Program-made: the position numbers and the translations under genes
Notes under the pieces: generated by a model
Databases searched by the model: none
The model's input: the letters and a program-made list of their open reading frames with translations, nothing else
Told to the model about the DNA's origin: nothing
From: Volvox africanus
Lineage: Eukaryota; Chlorophyta; Chlorophyceae; Chlamydomonadales; Volvocaceae
DNA: 64,000 nt
Direction of reading: 5' to 3'
NCBI GenBank assembly: GCA_030268105.1
Contig: BSDZ01000020.1
Location: 1,132,001-1,196,000, forward strand
Part shown: positions 45,584 to 57,430 of the stretch, piece by piece
Numbering within the stretch: position 1 is the first letter of the stretch
Layout of the letters: the number at the start of each line of letters is the position of its first letter

Positions 45584-46407
45584 TGTTGTACCTCTCGTTC
45601 GCGTTTGCTCATGAGTATCTGCACGTCTGGAGACTATCGACACCGATGCGCGAGCACTTGCAAGTACAGCAAGGCAAGCGAGAGCAAACAGAGACAGCGG
45701 AAGACTTCAAGACGAAGAGAGATATAACTTACGGTCTTACAGATCGGAATGATGCAATGGACGAAATCGCCGTCAGCGCCGGAAGCAAGCAATCATCACG
45801 CGGCGGTGATTAGCGAAGTTCAGGCTTAGCTCGGGCTAAGTAGAATAGTGTATAGAAATAGTAATATAGAACACACGAGTGTTCTCCGGTATCGAATGTC
45901 TTATCTAGCTTAGCCGTCCTCGCATCTGTTATACTCGCAGCATCGCAGTGCCGTACGATTCACATCAGGAGGCCGATCCTAGATGTGACAACCCTACTGC
46001 GTCTAGGCGATGTCTACGCATAACAACGTATAAGCCTTTCCGGCATTCGCATGATGCAAGGGTCCGGATAACGATATCCGGTTGCAGGGCATGCATCGCG
46101 ACAAGTGCGGCGCTCTCAACGTGTGCTTTAATGAAGTAATATTATATCAGATAATATTACTTATCGTTTCATAGCACGAGCATAATGCGCACTTCAATGA
46201 TTCGGTCATTCATGCATGCTAGGCGGATTTGCCATGATGCGATGTCGCGATGGATCAATGACAACATGCCAGATGCATATATAAATGTATGCGAATACAT
46301 TTACATCATGCAGATTCATTCATATGTAATGCGTTCATCACAAAGCACTTCGACTCATAGGATCGCGTCGACCTACGCGTCGATGGGAAATGAACCGTAG
46401 CACAACA
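45584..46407 (-). repeat. 5' LTR of A3
   Basis: 824 bp. The minus-strand primer site TGGTATCGAGACAGG lies immediately to its left (45562-45580). Followed by the target repeat ccgtg. Confidence 0.95.
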
Positions 46408-47263
46408 CCGTGCAACAAAACCATACTCTCCAATATGCTATGCATGTCCATCATGAACTTAAGAAGTCTGCGAGTTCTCCTATTGTGCCTGTATGCGTGT
46501 TAAGGGCTGACAACCCTCCTAGTATTGTGAACCTGTGTCGCTACTTCGTCAACCAGTTCGGCACTTTTCCGAAGGCGGCCATGCATTTCTTTGTGCAAGA
46601 GCCTATAGTTCTCCTTTAAACCATTGAGCGGTATTGCCCTATCACAACGCCCAACACTGTGATGAGAACGAAAACAGAAGAACCCATGAGGATCCACACT
46701 AAATATTATGTTACATATACATCAGCAAAAACAGGGGCATATGCTGTGAAACTCGCGTCACATCAGTTGTGAAAAGGTCCAGTTCAGCACAATGCTGGAC
46801 AAGCAAGCTGCCACTATGCCTTAAGCCACAAAGACACAACAAATTCCGGGTGAGTAATAGATGTTGCAAACAGCTAAATAAGCATTTCAGCTTCAGAAAA
46901 GATATAGCGACTTGGCGATAAGGCCGTACATAAGACCCTTATGCAATTCTGTCCTGAAAAAGCGTCTAATTAAAAACCTAATTAATACAGAATAAGATGG
47001 GAAGAAGTCTGACCGAATATCACAACAGCATACAGAGTAGCGTAAGAGGCAACAGCAATACTGAAAGTAATGCCACAGAAAAAGCCTAATAAAAGGAGTG
47101 GTATGAGCATGTAACAATAACAGTAACATAGCAGGATGAGACTATTTTTTCTTGAAGAACTGAAATCTGACATGGGCAACAACTCCATTGTATGGAGTGG
47201 TACAGGCAGTATTCATGCATGTGAAGTACGAAGTAATAAAGTGGAACGCGTATGTCCGCGTAA
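46408..47263. other. Unclassified DNA right of A3
   Basis: Continuation of the sequence interrupted by A3. AT-rich, no convincing ORF, no LTR similarity and no RNA gene seen. It ends where family-B protease sequence begins (cccaaatc). Confidence 0.4.
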
Positions 47264-48367
47264 TTTATACCTCCCCAAATCATTAACCTCCTTTGCCAAG
47301 ATAAAGTCGTCACCAGTTCCTAGGTCATCTTCGGTACGAAAGGTAGCAAAAGGGGACACTCGCGAGTAGGGTGCTCTCCTGCACATTGCAAGCAAAGATT
47401 ATCAAACTTCCGACGGTCAAACTCCGAGCGTCAGCACTCCCACTTTTGCATGTATGGATCATCCGTCTGAGGTTTCTTAACACTAGGAGCCACGTTCTGC
47501 ATTGCCGCTACAGATGGCGTGCTCCCTCTTCGTTTGCCTTTAGCATGGCCAGAGCTCTGCCCAGCTCCCGCAGACCCACGATTACTTGGGCTGTGGTGTC
47601 CGCGATTGTCATACCGCCTTTCCTTGCGAACGGTACGTGCGGTTGCCGCGGGGCGTTGGCGGTCAGGACCCTGGTCCTTCGGTGTCAACTCCGAAGGCAG
47701 TTCCTGCGCTCACATCGCGTGAATGCGAGGGTTAAATTGTTTAACATCCTTTCCCGCCAACTGTCTAACTTCTGCTCCTCTAGCAAAAGCTACCAAAGCA
47801 TTATAAGATTGGAAAGGAATTCCGCTAAGGTCAGTGGCACACCATCGCGCAAGGGATTCGGTAAGACCGCGATGGAACCAGAAGATGCGATCCTCTTCAG
47901 GAAAGTTAACGATAGGTGTTATCAGTGCCTCGAAGCGAGACTGATAAGCAGGAACAGTTTCGTGTGGACGCATGTGGTACGTGCCTTGTGCCAGCGTCTT
48001 ACGAGCCTCGTTGCCACTCGAGCGAACTTCTGTAGCAAAGCGAGCAAGAAGGGCATCAATCAAGTTATCAAATGTATACTTGCCCCTAGCGGTTGTCCAT
48101 TCATCATACCAGTCCTTTGCAACACCCTCGAGGGTATTCCCAACAAACAGGCATTTAATGGAGTCGCATCCCCCGCCGTGCACCGCTTGCAAATACTGCC
48201 TAGCATCACGAACGTAAGCCCGTGTCCTATCCCCGACACTATGTCCTGAGTTCTTTGCTTTTTCGTCAGCGGAAATATTAAGCTTAGGCACGGGGATAGT
48301 CAACCTCATTACCTCCGGTATTCCGACGGGTTCTTGAACCGCGGGTGTTACCGGAGCCCGTTGTACT
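47264..48367 (-). pseudogene. B3 gag, distal part, and pol stub
   Basis: The minus strand carries gag from RAPVTPAVQEPVGIPEVMRL to the knuckle region, broken by TGA at 47710-47712 where relatives have CGA (HAMRAQELP), and by small changes around 47430, including a serine-tryptophan-type loss of the knuckle start. After the gag end, about 680 bp of early pol is missing: cctaggt is joined almost directly to gtgacgactttat of the protease. The rest of pol is absent left of 47264. Confidence 0.83.
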
Positions 48368-49076
48368 TGTTGTATCCTTCCTTCTTCAATCATGCATTAG
48401 CTCTGCACGTCTGGATGTTAGCTGTGTGCGAACCAAGCTTATGAACAGCAAGGCAATCTAATGCAAATATCAGACAGCGGAAGACTCAATGACAAGGAAA
48501 GATTCAACTTACAATGTTCTTCAATTACAGGATTTAAGTCTGCCGTCAGACCCCGTGGGCAATGTTCATCACTTGGCTGCAGATGGCGTGCTAGAATAGC
48601 TCAGGCCGTATATAAATGATTATATCGTATGTATGCGTATTGATTAGAGTTAAGTACTCGGGTTCTTAGTCCAAAGTTAGCGTTTGCCGACTTCGGTCTC
48701 TAGGCGGCCGTCCTCGCACCTATCACGTCGCGATATCGGGATGCAGTACAGGTCTCACTGGATTGCGATCTCAAGTGTGAGTACCTTGACAACACTGCTC
48801 TAAATATCGTATCATCCGTGATAATATTGAATGCAACGCATGCAATATGCAGAGGTCCGAATATCAATATTCGGTTGCCGACCCAACCATCGCGATCGTC
48901 GCCTTCTCGCATACGCGTATGGTTTGTGACGTAAATTGGGTAATAACATTTAAAGTATTATTACGCGATATAATATGCCAATGGATAGATGCTAATATAC
49001 TTGCATTATGCGTTATGGTGTTTGAATGCATCGCGACCTTCATGAATGTGGACGGTGATCGAACCCGCATACAACA
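48368..49076 (-). repeat. 3' LTR of B2, internally deleted
   Basis: 709 bp. Relative to the 817-bp form, ggatagat joins gctaatatac, removing about 108 bp that include the second leader-side palindrome (gatatactcgagtatatc). The polypurine tract lies at 49077-49091. Confidence 0.9.
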
Positions 49077-49135
49077 ACTATCCCCCTTCCCGTATGCAGC
49101 GTCCTCGCTGCGTCGAACAGCATCAACTGCAAGGA

Positions 49136-52100
49136 TCATTGGGTTTGCGTGGCACGAAGACGAGCTTCCTCCAATATGGGCTTCATTTCCGGCGAGAAGT
49201 TACACATCGGCTCCCACGAATTATGCTCGCTAGAATAGCCAGTCCACTTGACCAGATACTCATGCACCTTCCGCTTTCGTCGTTGTCAACCAATGCGACG
49301 ATCCCGATAATCCAAAATGCGTTCCACATCATACACCTTTTGCTTGCCTACGATCCAGGTCTCGGGACCGGGGTCCATTACTGCAGGGGCATCGGTGTCG
49401 TTTGTAACGGGTACTGTGCCGCGATAAGGGCGGATTAAAGAAATATGGAATGTGGGGTGGATATTCATGTCAGAAGGTAGGGATAGCTCCACAGCTACAT
49501 TCCCTACCATGCGAACAACGGGATATGGACCGATCCAGCGAGGTAACAATTTACGGGAACCGTCAGCGAGCGAACGCAAGTTCTTAGTGCTCAATAATAC
49601 CATTTGTCCCACCGAAAATGTTACGTCCCGTTTGGATTTATTATAATAGTCCGTCGTCCGTTGTTGTGCTGCGTCCAGGCATGCCTTCGCATCTGTCATG
49701 CGGGATAGAAACGACTTGGCAAAGGTTTTAGCCGCAGGGATATTTATCTCCAACTCTCGCCACACGGGTAGCGCAGGATGGAATCCGTAATTCAGAAAGA
49801 AAGGGCTTTGACCTGTGGAGTGGTTAACAGCGTTGTTAAGCGCAAATTCTGCCGAAGTCAGAAACGTATCCCAAACAGAGGGTGTGCGTCCCGCGAAATT
49901 CCTCAACATGTCGCCCAGTGTGCGATTTTTGCCCATCGGACTGTGGATGATATGCTGTGCTCAAATGAACGCGCATACCGACGAGTTGACATAGCGCTTC
50001 CCAAAACTTAGACGTGAATTGCCCGCCGCGATCGGATATCACATTTTTAGGAACGCCATGCAATCGGACCACATTATCAAAAAATAATCGTGCTGTTTGC
50101 TCAGCGGTGCAAGACGAGGTGCAGGGGGCTAAATGGACCATCTTGGTCAAACGATCGACCATTACGAACACCGAGTCGTATCCCCCCTCAGTTTTGGGCA
50201 GCGCGACTACGAAGTCCATAGAGACACTTTCCCAAGGAGCATCGGGTATAGGTAAAGGTTGTAATAAACCCTGGCCCTTACCAGATAGTGCTTTATTTCG
50301 CTGGCATAAACTGCACCTTTGCACGAAATTCTCTGCATCCTTCACCACGCGCGGCCACCAGAATGAGAGTCGTACAAGCTCTGCCAATCGCGTACTTCCA
50401 GGACGTCCTGCTAACGGGTCCTCGTGGAACCGTGCAAGAATATCGTAGCGTAAAGCGTCGTCGTTGGGCACGACGATTTGTGTGGTCGAGCCATCCTGCC
50501 GTATCCACAAATCGTTGCGCTTCTGCAAATGTTCCACATTGTTGGGTGAAGCGAACCATGGATCCACTTCATATGCCGCCTTGAGTCGCTGCGCAAGGTC
50601 CGCTGCTATTGGCACCCCCTGGCTGCGCGAGCGAGTGACTGGTGCTGCCAAAATAGCAGCATGCAATGAGGGATGTCGACTGAGGGCGTCAGCAATATTA
50701 ATCCTGCCGGCGATATATTCCCACGTGCAGTCGAAACGAGATAGATACTCCATCCATCGAGCTTGTCGTCGGTTAAGCGTAGGGACACTCTGCAAGAATG
50801 TCAGCGGCTTATGATCGGTCTTCAGTGTAAAAGGGTGGCCCTCGAGGTAACAGCGCCATTCCTTCAAAGCATGTAGAGCTGCCAACAGCTCCTGCTCTCC
50901 AGTTGTATATCGGGCCTCCGCACCCGAAAACTTCTTACTCGTGAAGGCGATCGGTCGTCCTTCCTGTAACAATACAGCACCGCTTCCATGCAAGGAAGCA
51001 TCCGATACAACTTCAACGCGGAAAGGCAACGAGTAGTCAGGGAAAGAGAGGGTGACGTCGTCGGCGACGATTCCTTTGAGCTCTTCGAATGCCCGCTGAC
51101 ACGCGGGTGTCCAGGCTTCGAGAGAAACGAAACCTCTTTTCTTCGTCAAATTTGTAAGCGGGGCCGCAATAATGGAGTAATTCTTAATAAATTTACGAAA
51201 GTAGTTAGTCAAACCCAAGAACTGACGTAGTTCAGTGAGGTTCTGAGGCGCGGGCCATTCGCGAACCACAGCTACCTTCCGTGGGTCCATCCTGACTCCA
51301 GTGGCCGACACGATGTGGCCCAAATACTCCACTTGCGGCTGCACCCAAAAGCACTTGGCGCGTTTAGCAAACAGTTGCTCCCGCTTCATCACTTCAAGCA
51401 CGAGCTCGAGATGCTTCAGATGCTCCTCGCGCATTTTGGAATAGATCAAAATATCATCCAAATAGCAAACGACGAACCTGTTGATATACGGTCTGAACAT
51501 GCGATCCATCACTGCTTGAAATGTGGCGGGCGCATTAGTTAGTCCAAACGACAAAACCGTATACTCGAAGTGATCAAAGGGAGTCCGGAAAGCGGTTTTC
51601 AGAATATCAGAGACAGCGATGCGTATCTGATTATACCCTTGTTGAAGGTCAATCGAGGAAAAATAAGCTGAGCCTTTCAGCTTATCGAGCAGGTCATCGA
51701 CGCGCGGCAAAGGGTAGCGATTTTTGATCGTGGTCGCATTCAAGCCTCTATAATCAATGCACATACGCAACGTCCCATCCTTCTTACCGACAAACAATAT
51801 CGGTGCAGAATATGGCGATGTGCTAGGCCGAATCATACCCTTCGCGAGCAGATCCCTCACTTGCCGCTTCACTTCATCCAGCTCCAACAGGCTTAACCTG
51901 TACATAGGTCGTGAAACGGGTTGTGCTCCGGGCACAAGAGGGATCGTATGGTCAACAGGTCGCATAGGTGGGAGCCCTGGGATGTCATGAAAAACATCAG
52001 CATATTTATGCAGGAGGGCTTCGACCTCAAGATCCTTCACGGTGGACTGCGCGGTGGTAGCATTCGACTGCACCCGTGGCCTCACAAGCAACACATGGGC

Positions 52101-53192
52101 GCCTCTCCGTATCATTTGATCGGTTTCCTTGCGTCCAATTAGCTTGGGTTCTTGTTTTCCACTGACGACCGCCGTCAAAGCGAAGTTAACCTCAGGCTCC
52201 GCAACAGTTCCGCCCTCCTCTGGTGTGACATCTTGGTACGACAGAAAAGGTACCTTAGTCGATAGGTTCCCTTTGCACAAACTAAGTGTGGTGGACTCCA
52301 TATCGATGCGCGCGCGGTACTGTCGTAATGTCGCGGCACCCAGAATGTACTGTGCTGTCTCCGAGAGACCTTGGAGCACATACGGTTGGGCCCTAACACG
52401 CAGAGGGCCTATCGATAGGCTCAGGATGATCCTGCCCACGATGGGATGCTTTCCTCCATTAGCGAGGACAACCTGTGCACAATCGGACGACTGAGGGGTC
52501 AACCCCAAATCTTTCACCTCCTTTGCCGAGATGAAGTCGTCACTGGCGCCGGTATCCACAAGCGCCTTCATCAGTCGACCTCCGACGCCGATTTCGATAA
52601 TAGGGACGCGATTCCCCCTCGGAGTCGACTCCGCAGACATCAGAAGAGATCCTATAGCAGGTTCGAACCTGGTAGGACTTAAAAGAGGGGCCTCAAACCA
52701 CACTTCAGCAGCGAAAGGTAGTTTAGGCAGCATCATCGGATTACCCGTCACATCCACACCGTTAAACAGAGCGGTGCCCGACTCGAATCGGAGAACACGT
52801 TGCATACCTTCCAACAAGGACGCCACCTTACGTTGGCAAAAGGAGGGAATTAATATGCAAGCTGCAGTGTCTGGACTTTGACGGTGGTACTTCTTGTACC
52901 TGGCTAGCTGTTCACACAGCTCACGGAAAGATGAAGGGATAAATAGCGTAGTGTGGCCAGATAAATCGAGAGAAGAGAGGGGGCAACGTGGCGCAAATAA
53001 ATTACACAACGGGTCGAAATGATTTAGTCCCGTGCGTCCGTCGAGTGAGAAGCGTCGCTCGATAGCCCGTTCGATTTGTCTGAAAGCAGCAGGTAAAAGG
53101 GCCCTTACAGCAGGGCGTAACGACGGCCAGCGGCCACATCCACTTTCTTCTATCCCGGGAGAAGTCCCTTCCTCCACATCCCGGGCAATTTC
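49136..53192 (-). pseudogene. pol: Pol of B2, frameshift and nonsense codon
   Basis: Open from the gag TAG for over 1100 codons: N-terminal domain, [11 protein letters not shown] protease, CYLDD RT, RNase H, integrase zinc region and first part of the integrase core (SDRGGQF). At about 49927 a deletion of roughly 11 bp removes QTER and shifts the frame. The downstream frame continues [11 protein letters not shown] and [11 protein letters not shown] until TGA at 49286, a CGA-to-TGA change in the segment encoding RRIGRQRR of relatives. The chromodomain coding (49285-49136) lies beyond that stop. Confidence 0.9.
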
Positions 53193-54418
53193 CTAGGTCG
53201 TCTTCGGTACGAAAGGTGGCAAAAGGGGGCACTCGCGGGTAGGGTGTTCTGCCGCACACCGCAAGCAAAGATTAGCAAACTTTCGACGATCAAACTCTGA
53301 ACGTCGACACTCCCACTTTTGCATATACGGATCATCCGTCCGAGGTTTCTTCACACTAGGAGCCACGTTCTGCATTGCCGCTACAGATGGCATGCTCCCT
53401 ATTCGTTTGCCTTTAGCATGGCCAGAGCTCGGCCCGGTTCCCGCAGACCCACGATTACTTGGGCTGTGACGTCCGCGATTGTCATACCGCCATTATGTGC
53501 GGTTGCCGCGGGGCGTTGATGGTTAGGACTCTGGTCCCTCGGTGACAACTCCGAAGGCAGTTCCTGCGCTCGCATCGCGTGAACGCGAGGGTTGAATTGT
53601 TTAACATCCTTTCCCGCCAACTGTCTAACTTCTGCTCCTCTAGCAAAAGCTACCAAAGCATTATAAGATTGAAAAGGAATTCCGCTAAGGTCAGTGGCAC
53701 ACCATCGCGCAAGGGATTCGGAAAGACCGTGATGGAACCAGAAGATGCGATCCTCTTCAGGAAAGTTAACGATAGGCGTTATCAGAGCCTCAAAACGAGA
53801 CTGATAAGCAGGAACAGTCTCGTGTGGACGCATGTGGTACGTGCCTTGTGCCAGCGTCTTACGAGCCTCATTGCCACGGGAGCAAACTTCCATAGCAAAG
53901 CGAGTGAGAAGAGCGTCGACTAAGTCATCAAACGTATACTTGCCCCTAGCGGTTGTCCATTCATCATACCAGTCCTTTGCAACACCCTCGAGGGTATTCC
54001 CGACAAACAGGCATTTAATGGAGTCGCATCCCCCGCCGTGCACCGCTTGCAGATACTGCCTAGCATCACGAACGTAGGCTCGTGTCCTATCCGCGACACT
54101 ATGTCCGGAGTTCTTTACTTTATCGTCAGCAGAAATGTTAAGCTTAGGCACGGGAATGGTCAACTTCATAACCTCCGGTATTCCGACGGGTTCTTGAACC
54201 GCAGGTGTTACCGGGGCCTGTTGTGCTCCGACTCCCTCACTTGTTGTAGCCGCTGCCGACAGTGGTACAATCAAATGCGAAGGGGTCTGAAGGATGATGG
54301 GATCAGGCATAAGACGAGTCCCGACCATATCGGGATCAGCAAAAGCAGCTCTAGTGGCAAGACCGCCATCAGGCTGGCTGGCGGTGCCCAGATAGGAACT
54401 ATCTTCACGTCCCGACAT
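53193..54418 (-). pseudogene. gag: gag of B2, frameshifted
   Basis: ATG at 54418 (MSGREDSSYLGTASQPDG), capsid core intact, but near 53490 a deletion (cgcc joined to attatgtgcgg) removes part of the KERRYDNRG segment and shifts the frame. The knuckle CLRCAAEHPTREC remains in another frame up to TAG 53193-53195. The readthrough stem (53179-53185 with 53154-53160) is perfect. Confidence 0.88.
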
Positions 54419-54884
54419 GAAGCACGAGCTTAATCAGCAAGACAGGAATTTACTGAACAACTGAGAGTAACGTAACGTAAAAGGAATTTTGGGACTATCC
54501 GCGTACCGACAGAACTCCCGAGTAGACCCAGGAGAAAAGCGATATAGTCCGTGAGGTTGTCTTTTATTTTGGTAGCTTTTTGAATCAACGCCTTGATTTG
54601 TTGCTCGTTTAAATATTGTCCGGCCAATACCGCGTTCAGTGTTGGCGTACGTTCACCTGCGACTCACGGTGCCATATTCGCAACAAGAAAGCAACAACTA
54701 GTTAGCAGCAGATGTCTAAATTCACAAACCGGAGGCAGCGGCGTCAAGAACAGCGCGGCCGAGATCCTCTGCGAAGGTGTCTAAAGGACTGCGGCGAGTG
54801 TCGTCGTCGCTGGCCATCGCAAGAACCTACTTCCGACGAAGGGCAATACAGTCATCGTGAATTAACCTGTCTCGATACCAAATT
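54419..54884 (-). other. Leader of B2 with leader ORF
   Basis: Block 1 from the ATG at 54817 encodes MASDDDTRRSPLDTFAEDLG then RAVLDAAAS. Block 2 includes GQYLNEQQIKALIQKATKIK then DNLTDYIAFLLGLLGSSVG. The primer site TGGTATCGAGACAGG adjoins the LTR. Confidence 0.6.
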
Positions 54885-55954
54885 TGTTGTATCCTTCCTT
54901 CTTCAATCATGCATTAGCTCTGCACGTCTGGATGTTAGCTGTGTGAGAACCAAGCTTATGAACAGCAAGGCAATCTAATGCAAATATCAGACAGCGGAAG
55001 ACTCAATGACAAGGAAAGATTCAACTTACAATGTTCTTCAATTACAGGATTTAAGTCTGCCGTCAGACCCCGTGGGCAATGTTCATCACTCGGCTGCAGA
55101 TGGCGTGCTAGAATAGCTCAGGCCGAATGTAAATGATTATATATCATATATATGCGTATTGATTAGAGTTAAGTACTCAGGTACTTAGTCCAAAGTTAGC
55201 GTTGTGCCGACTTCGGTCTCTAGGCAATCTAATGCAAATATCAGACAGCGGAGACTCAATGACAAGGAAAGATTCAACTTACAATGTTCTTCAATTACAG
55301 GATTTAAGTCTGCCGTCAGACCCCGTGGGCAATGTTCATCACTCGGCTGCAGATGGCGTGCTAGAATAGCTCAGGCCGAATGTAAATGATTATATATCGT
55401 ATATATGCGTATTGATTAGAGTTAAGTACTCAGGTACTTAGTCCAAAGTTAGCGTTGTGCCGACTTCGGTCTCTAGGCGCCCGTCCTCGCACCTATCACG
55501 TCGCGATATCGGGATGCAGTACAGGTCTCACTGGATTGCGATCTCAAGTGTGAGTACCTTGACAACACTGCTCTAAATATCGTGTCATTCGTGATAATAT
55601 TGAATGCAACGCATGCAATATGCAGAGGTCCGAATATCGATATTCGGTTGCCGACCCAACCATCGCGATCGTCGCCTTCTTGCATACGTGTATGGTTTGT
55701 GACGTAAATTGGGTAATAACATTTAAAGTATTATTACGCGATATAATATGCCAATGGATAGATCGCGCATTAATTATCAGCCTCAAGTCAAACATGTTGA
55801 CCGACAGCGCGATGTCGTGGATGATAATGCGACATGCCTGATTAGCCAGATATACTCGAGTATATCATGCTAATATACTTGTATTATGGGTTATGGTGTT
55901 TAAATGCATCGCGACCTTCATGAATGTAAATGGTGATCGAATCCGCATACAACA
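54885..55954 (-). repeat. 5' LTR of B2 with internal duplication
   Basis: 1070 bp because a 254-bp segment (54969-55222) is repeated at 55223-about 55475. The junction shares aggc with both ends of the unit, indicating slippage or unequal exchange. The 3' LTR does not have it, so it arose after insertion. Confidence 0.92.
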
Positions 55955-55959
55955 GTACT

Positions 55960-56615
55960 CTGACTCCCTCACTTGTTGTAGCCGCTGCCGACAGTGGTAC
56001 AATCAAATGTGAAGGGGTTTGAAGAACGATAGGATCGGACATAAGACGAGTCCCGACGGTATCGGGATGAGCAAAAGCAGTTCTAGTGGCGAGGCCGCCA
56101 TCGGGCTGGCTGGCGGTGCCCAGATAGGATCTATCTTCACGTCCCGACATGAAGCACAAGCTTATTTGGGAAAACAGGAATTTTCTATAGACTTGAAAGC
56201 AACGTAACGTAATAGGAATTTGGGACTATTCGCGTACCGACAAAACTCCCGAGTAGACCAAGGAGAAAAGCGATATAGTCCGTGAGGTTGTCTTTTATTT
56301 TGGTAGCTTTTTGAATCAACGCCTTGATTTGTTGCTCGTTTAAATATTGTCCGGCCAATACCGCGTTCAGTGTTGGCGTACGTTCACCTGCGACTCACGG
56401 TGCCAGATTCACAACGAGAATGCAGCAACTAGTTATCAGCAGATGCCTAAATTTACAAACCGGAAGCGGCGGCGTCCAGAACAGCGCGGCCGAGATCCTC
56501 TGCGAAGGTGTCTAAAGGGCTGCGGCGAGTGTCGTCGTTGCTTGCCATCGCAAGAACCTACTTCCGATGAGGGACAATACAACCATCGTGATTTAACCTG
56601 TCTCGATACCAAATT
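55960..56615 (-). pseudogene. gag: B3 gag start and leader
   Basis: The minus strand encodes MSGREDRSYLGTASQPDG to TTSEGV before B2 interrupts at gtact. The leader contains block 1 from the ATG at 56548 (MASNDDTRRSPLDTFAEDLG) and block 2 (QYLNEQQIKALIQKATKIK). The primer site borders the LTR. Confidence 0.8.
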
Positions 56616-57430
56616 TGTTGTATCCTTCCTTCTTCAATCATGCATTAGCTCTGCACGTCTGGGTGTTAGCTGCGTCCGTACCAAGCTTACGAACAGCAAG
56701 GCAATCCAATGCAAATAGTAGACAGCGGAAGACTCAATAGCAAGGATAGATTCAACTTACAATGTTCTTCAATTACAGAATTACAGTCTGCCGTCAGACC
56801 CCGTGGGCAATGTTCATCACACGGCTGCAGATGGAGTGCTAGAAAAGCCCAGGCCGAATATAAGTGATTATATCGTATGTATGCGTATTGATTAGAGTTA
56901 AGTACTCAGGTACTTAGTCCAAAGTTAGCGTTGTGCCGACTTCGGTCTCTAGGCGCCCGTCCTCGCACCTATCACGTCGCGATATCGGGATGCAGTACAG
57001 GTCTCACTGGATTGCGATCTCAAGTGTGAGTACCTTGACAACACGGCTCTAAATATTGTGTCATTCGTGATAATATTGAATGCAACGCATGCAATATGCA
57101 GAGGTCCGAATATCGATATTCGGTTGCCGACCCAACCATCACGATCGTCGCCTTCTCGCATACGTGTATGGTTTGTGACGTAAATAGGGTAATAACATTT
57201 AAAGTATTATTACGTGATATAATATTCCAATGGATAGATCGCGCATTAATTATCAGCCTCAAGTCAAACATGTTGACCGACAGCGCGATGTCGTGGATGA
57301 TAATGCAACATGCCTGATTAGCTAGATATACTCAAGTATATCATGCTAATATGCTTGCATTATGCTTCATGATATCAGAATGCATCGCGGCCTTCATAAA
57401 TGTAAACGGTGATCGAACCCGCGTACAACA
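56616..57430 (-). repeat. 5' LTR of B3
   Basis: LTR-B antisense of 815 bp, TGTTGTATCC to GCGTACAACA. It lies directly against GC-rich pol sequence (caccggcctggcaag), so B3 inserted in the older GC-rich element. The left partner of the target repeat is lost with the truncated left end of B3. Confidence 0.92.

Larger units (their letters stand above)
38937..46407 (-). mobile_element. Element A3: full-length LTR-A retrotransposon
   Basis: 7471 bp, exactly the length of A2, flanked by ccgtg (38932-38936 and 46408-46412). Every A2 position x corresponds to 73689 minus x here, so there is no net indel between them. All parts are present and open. The two LTRs look identical wherever I compared them, including variants not found elsewhere (cgactcatagg, atcaatgac). 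This makes A3 the youngest insertion in the window and the best candidate for an active copy. Confidence 0.96.
48368..55954 (-). mobile_element. Element B2: LTR-B retrotransposon with lesions
   Basis: Flanked by gtact (48363-48367 and 55955-55959), inserted in the gag of B3. It is complete in outline (LTR, leader, gag, UAG junction, pol, polypurine tract, LTR). It carries a 108-bp LTR deletion, a 254-bp LTR duplication, a gag frameshift, a pol frameshift and a pol nonsense codon. It could not make its own proteins. Confidence 0.94.

Noticed and set aside
46410..46619. 69-codon ORF right of A3
   Set aside because: Short, unsupported by any motif, and its start lies in the target-site flank. 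Judged to be chance.
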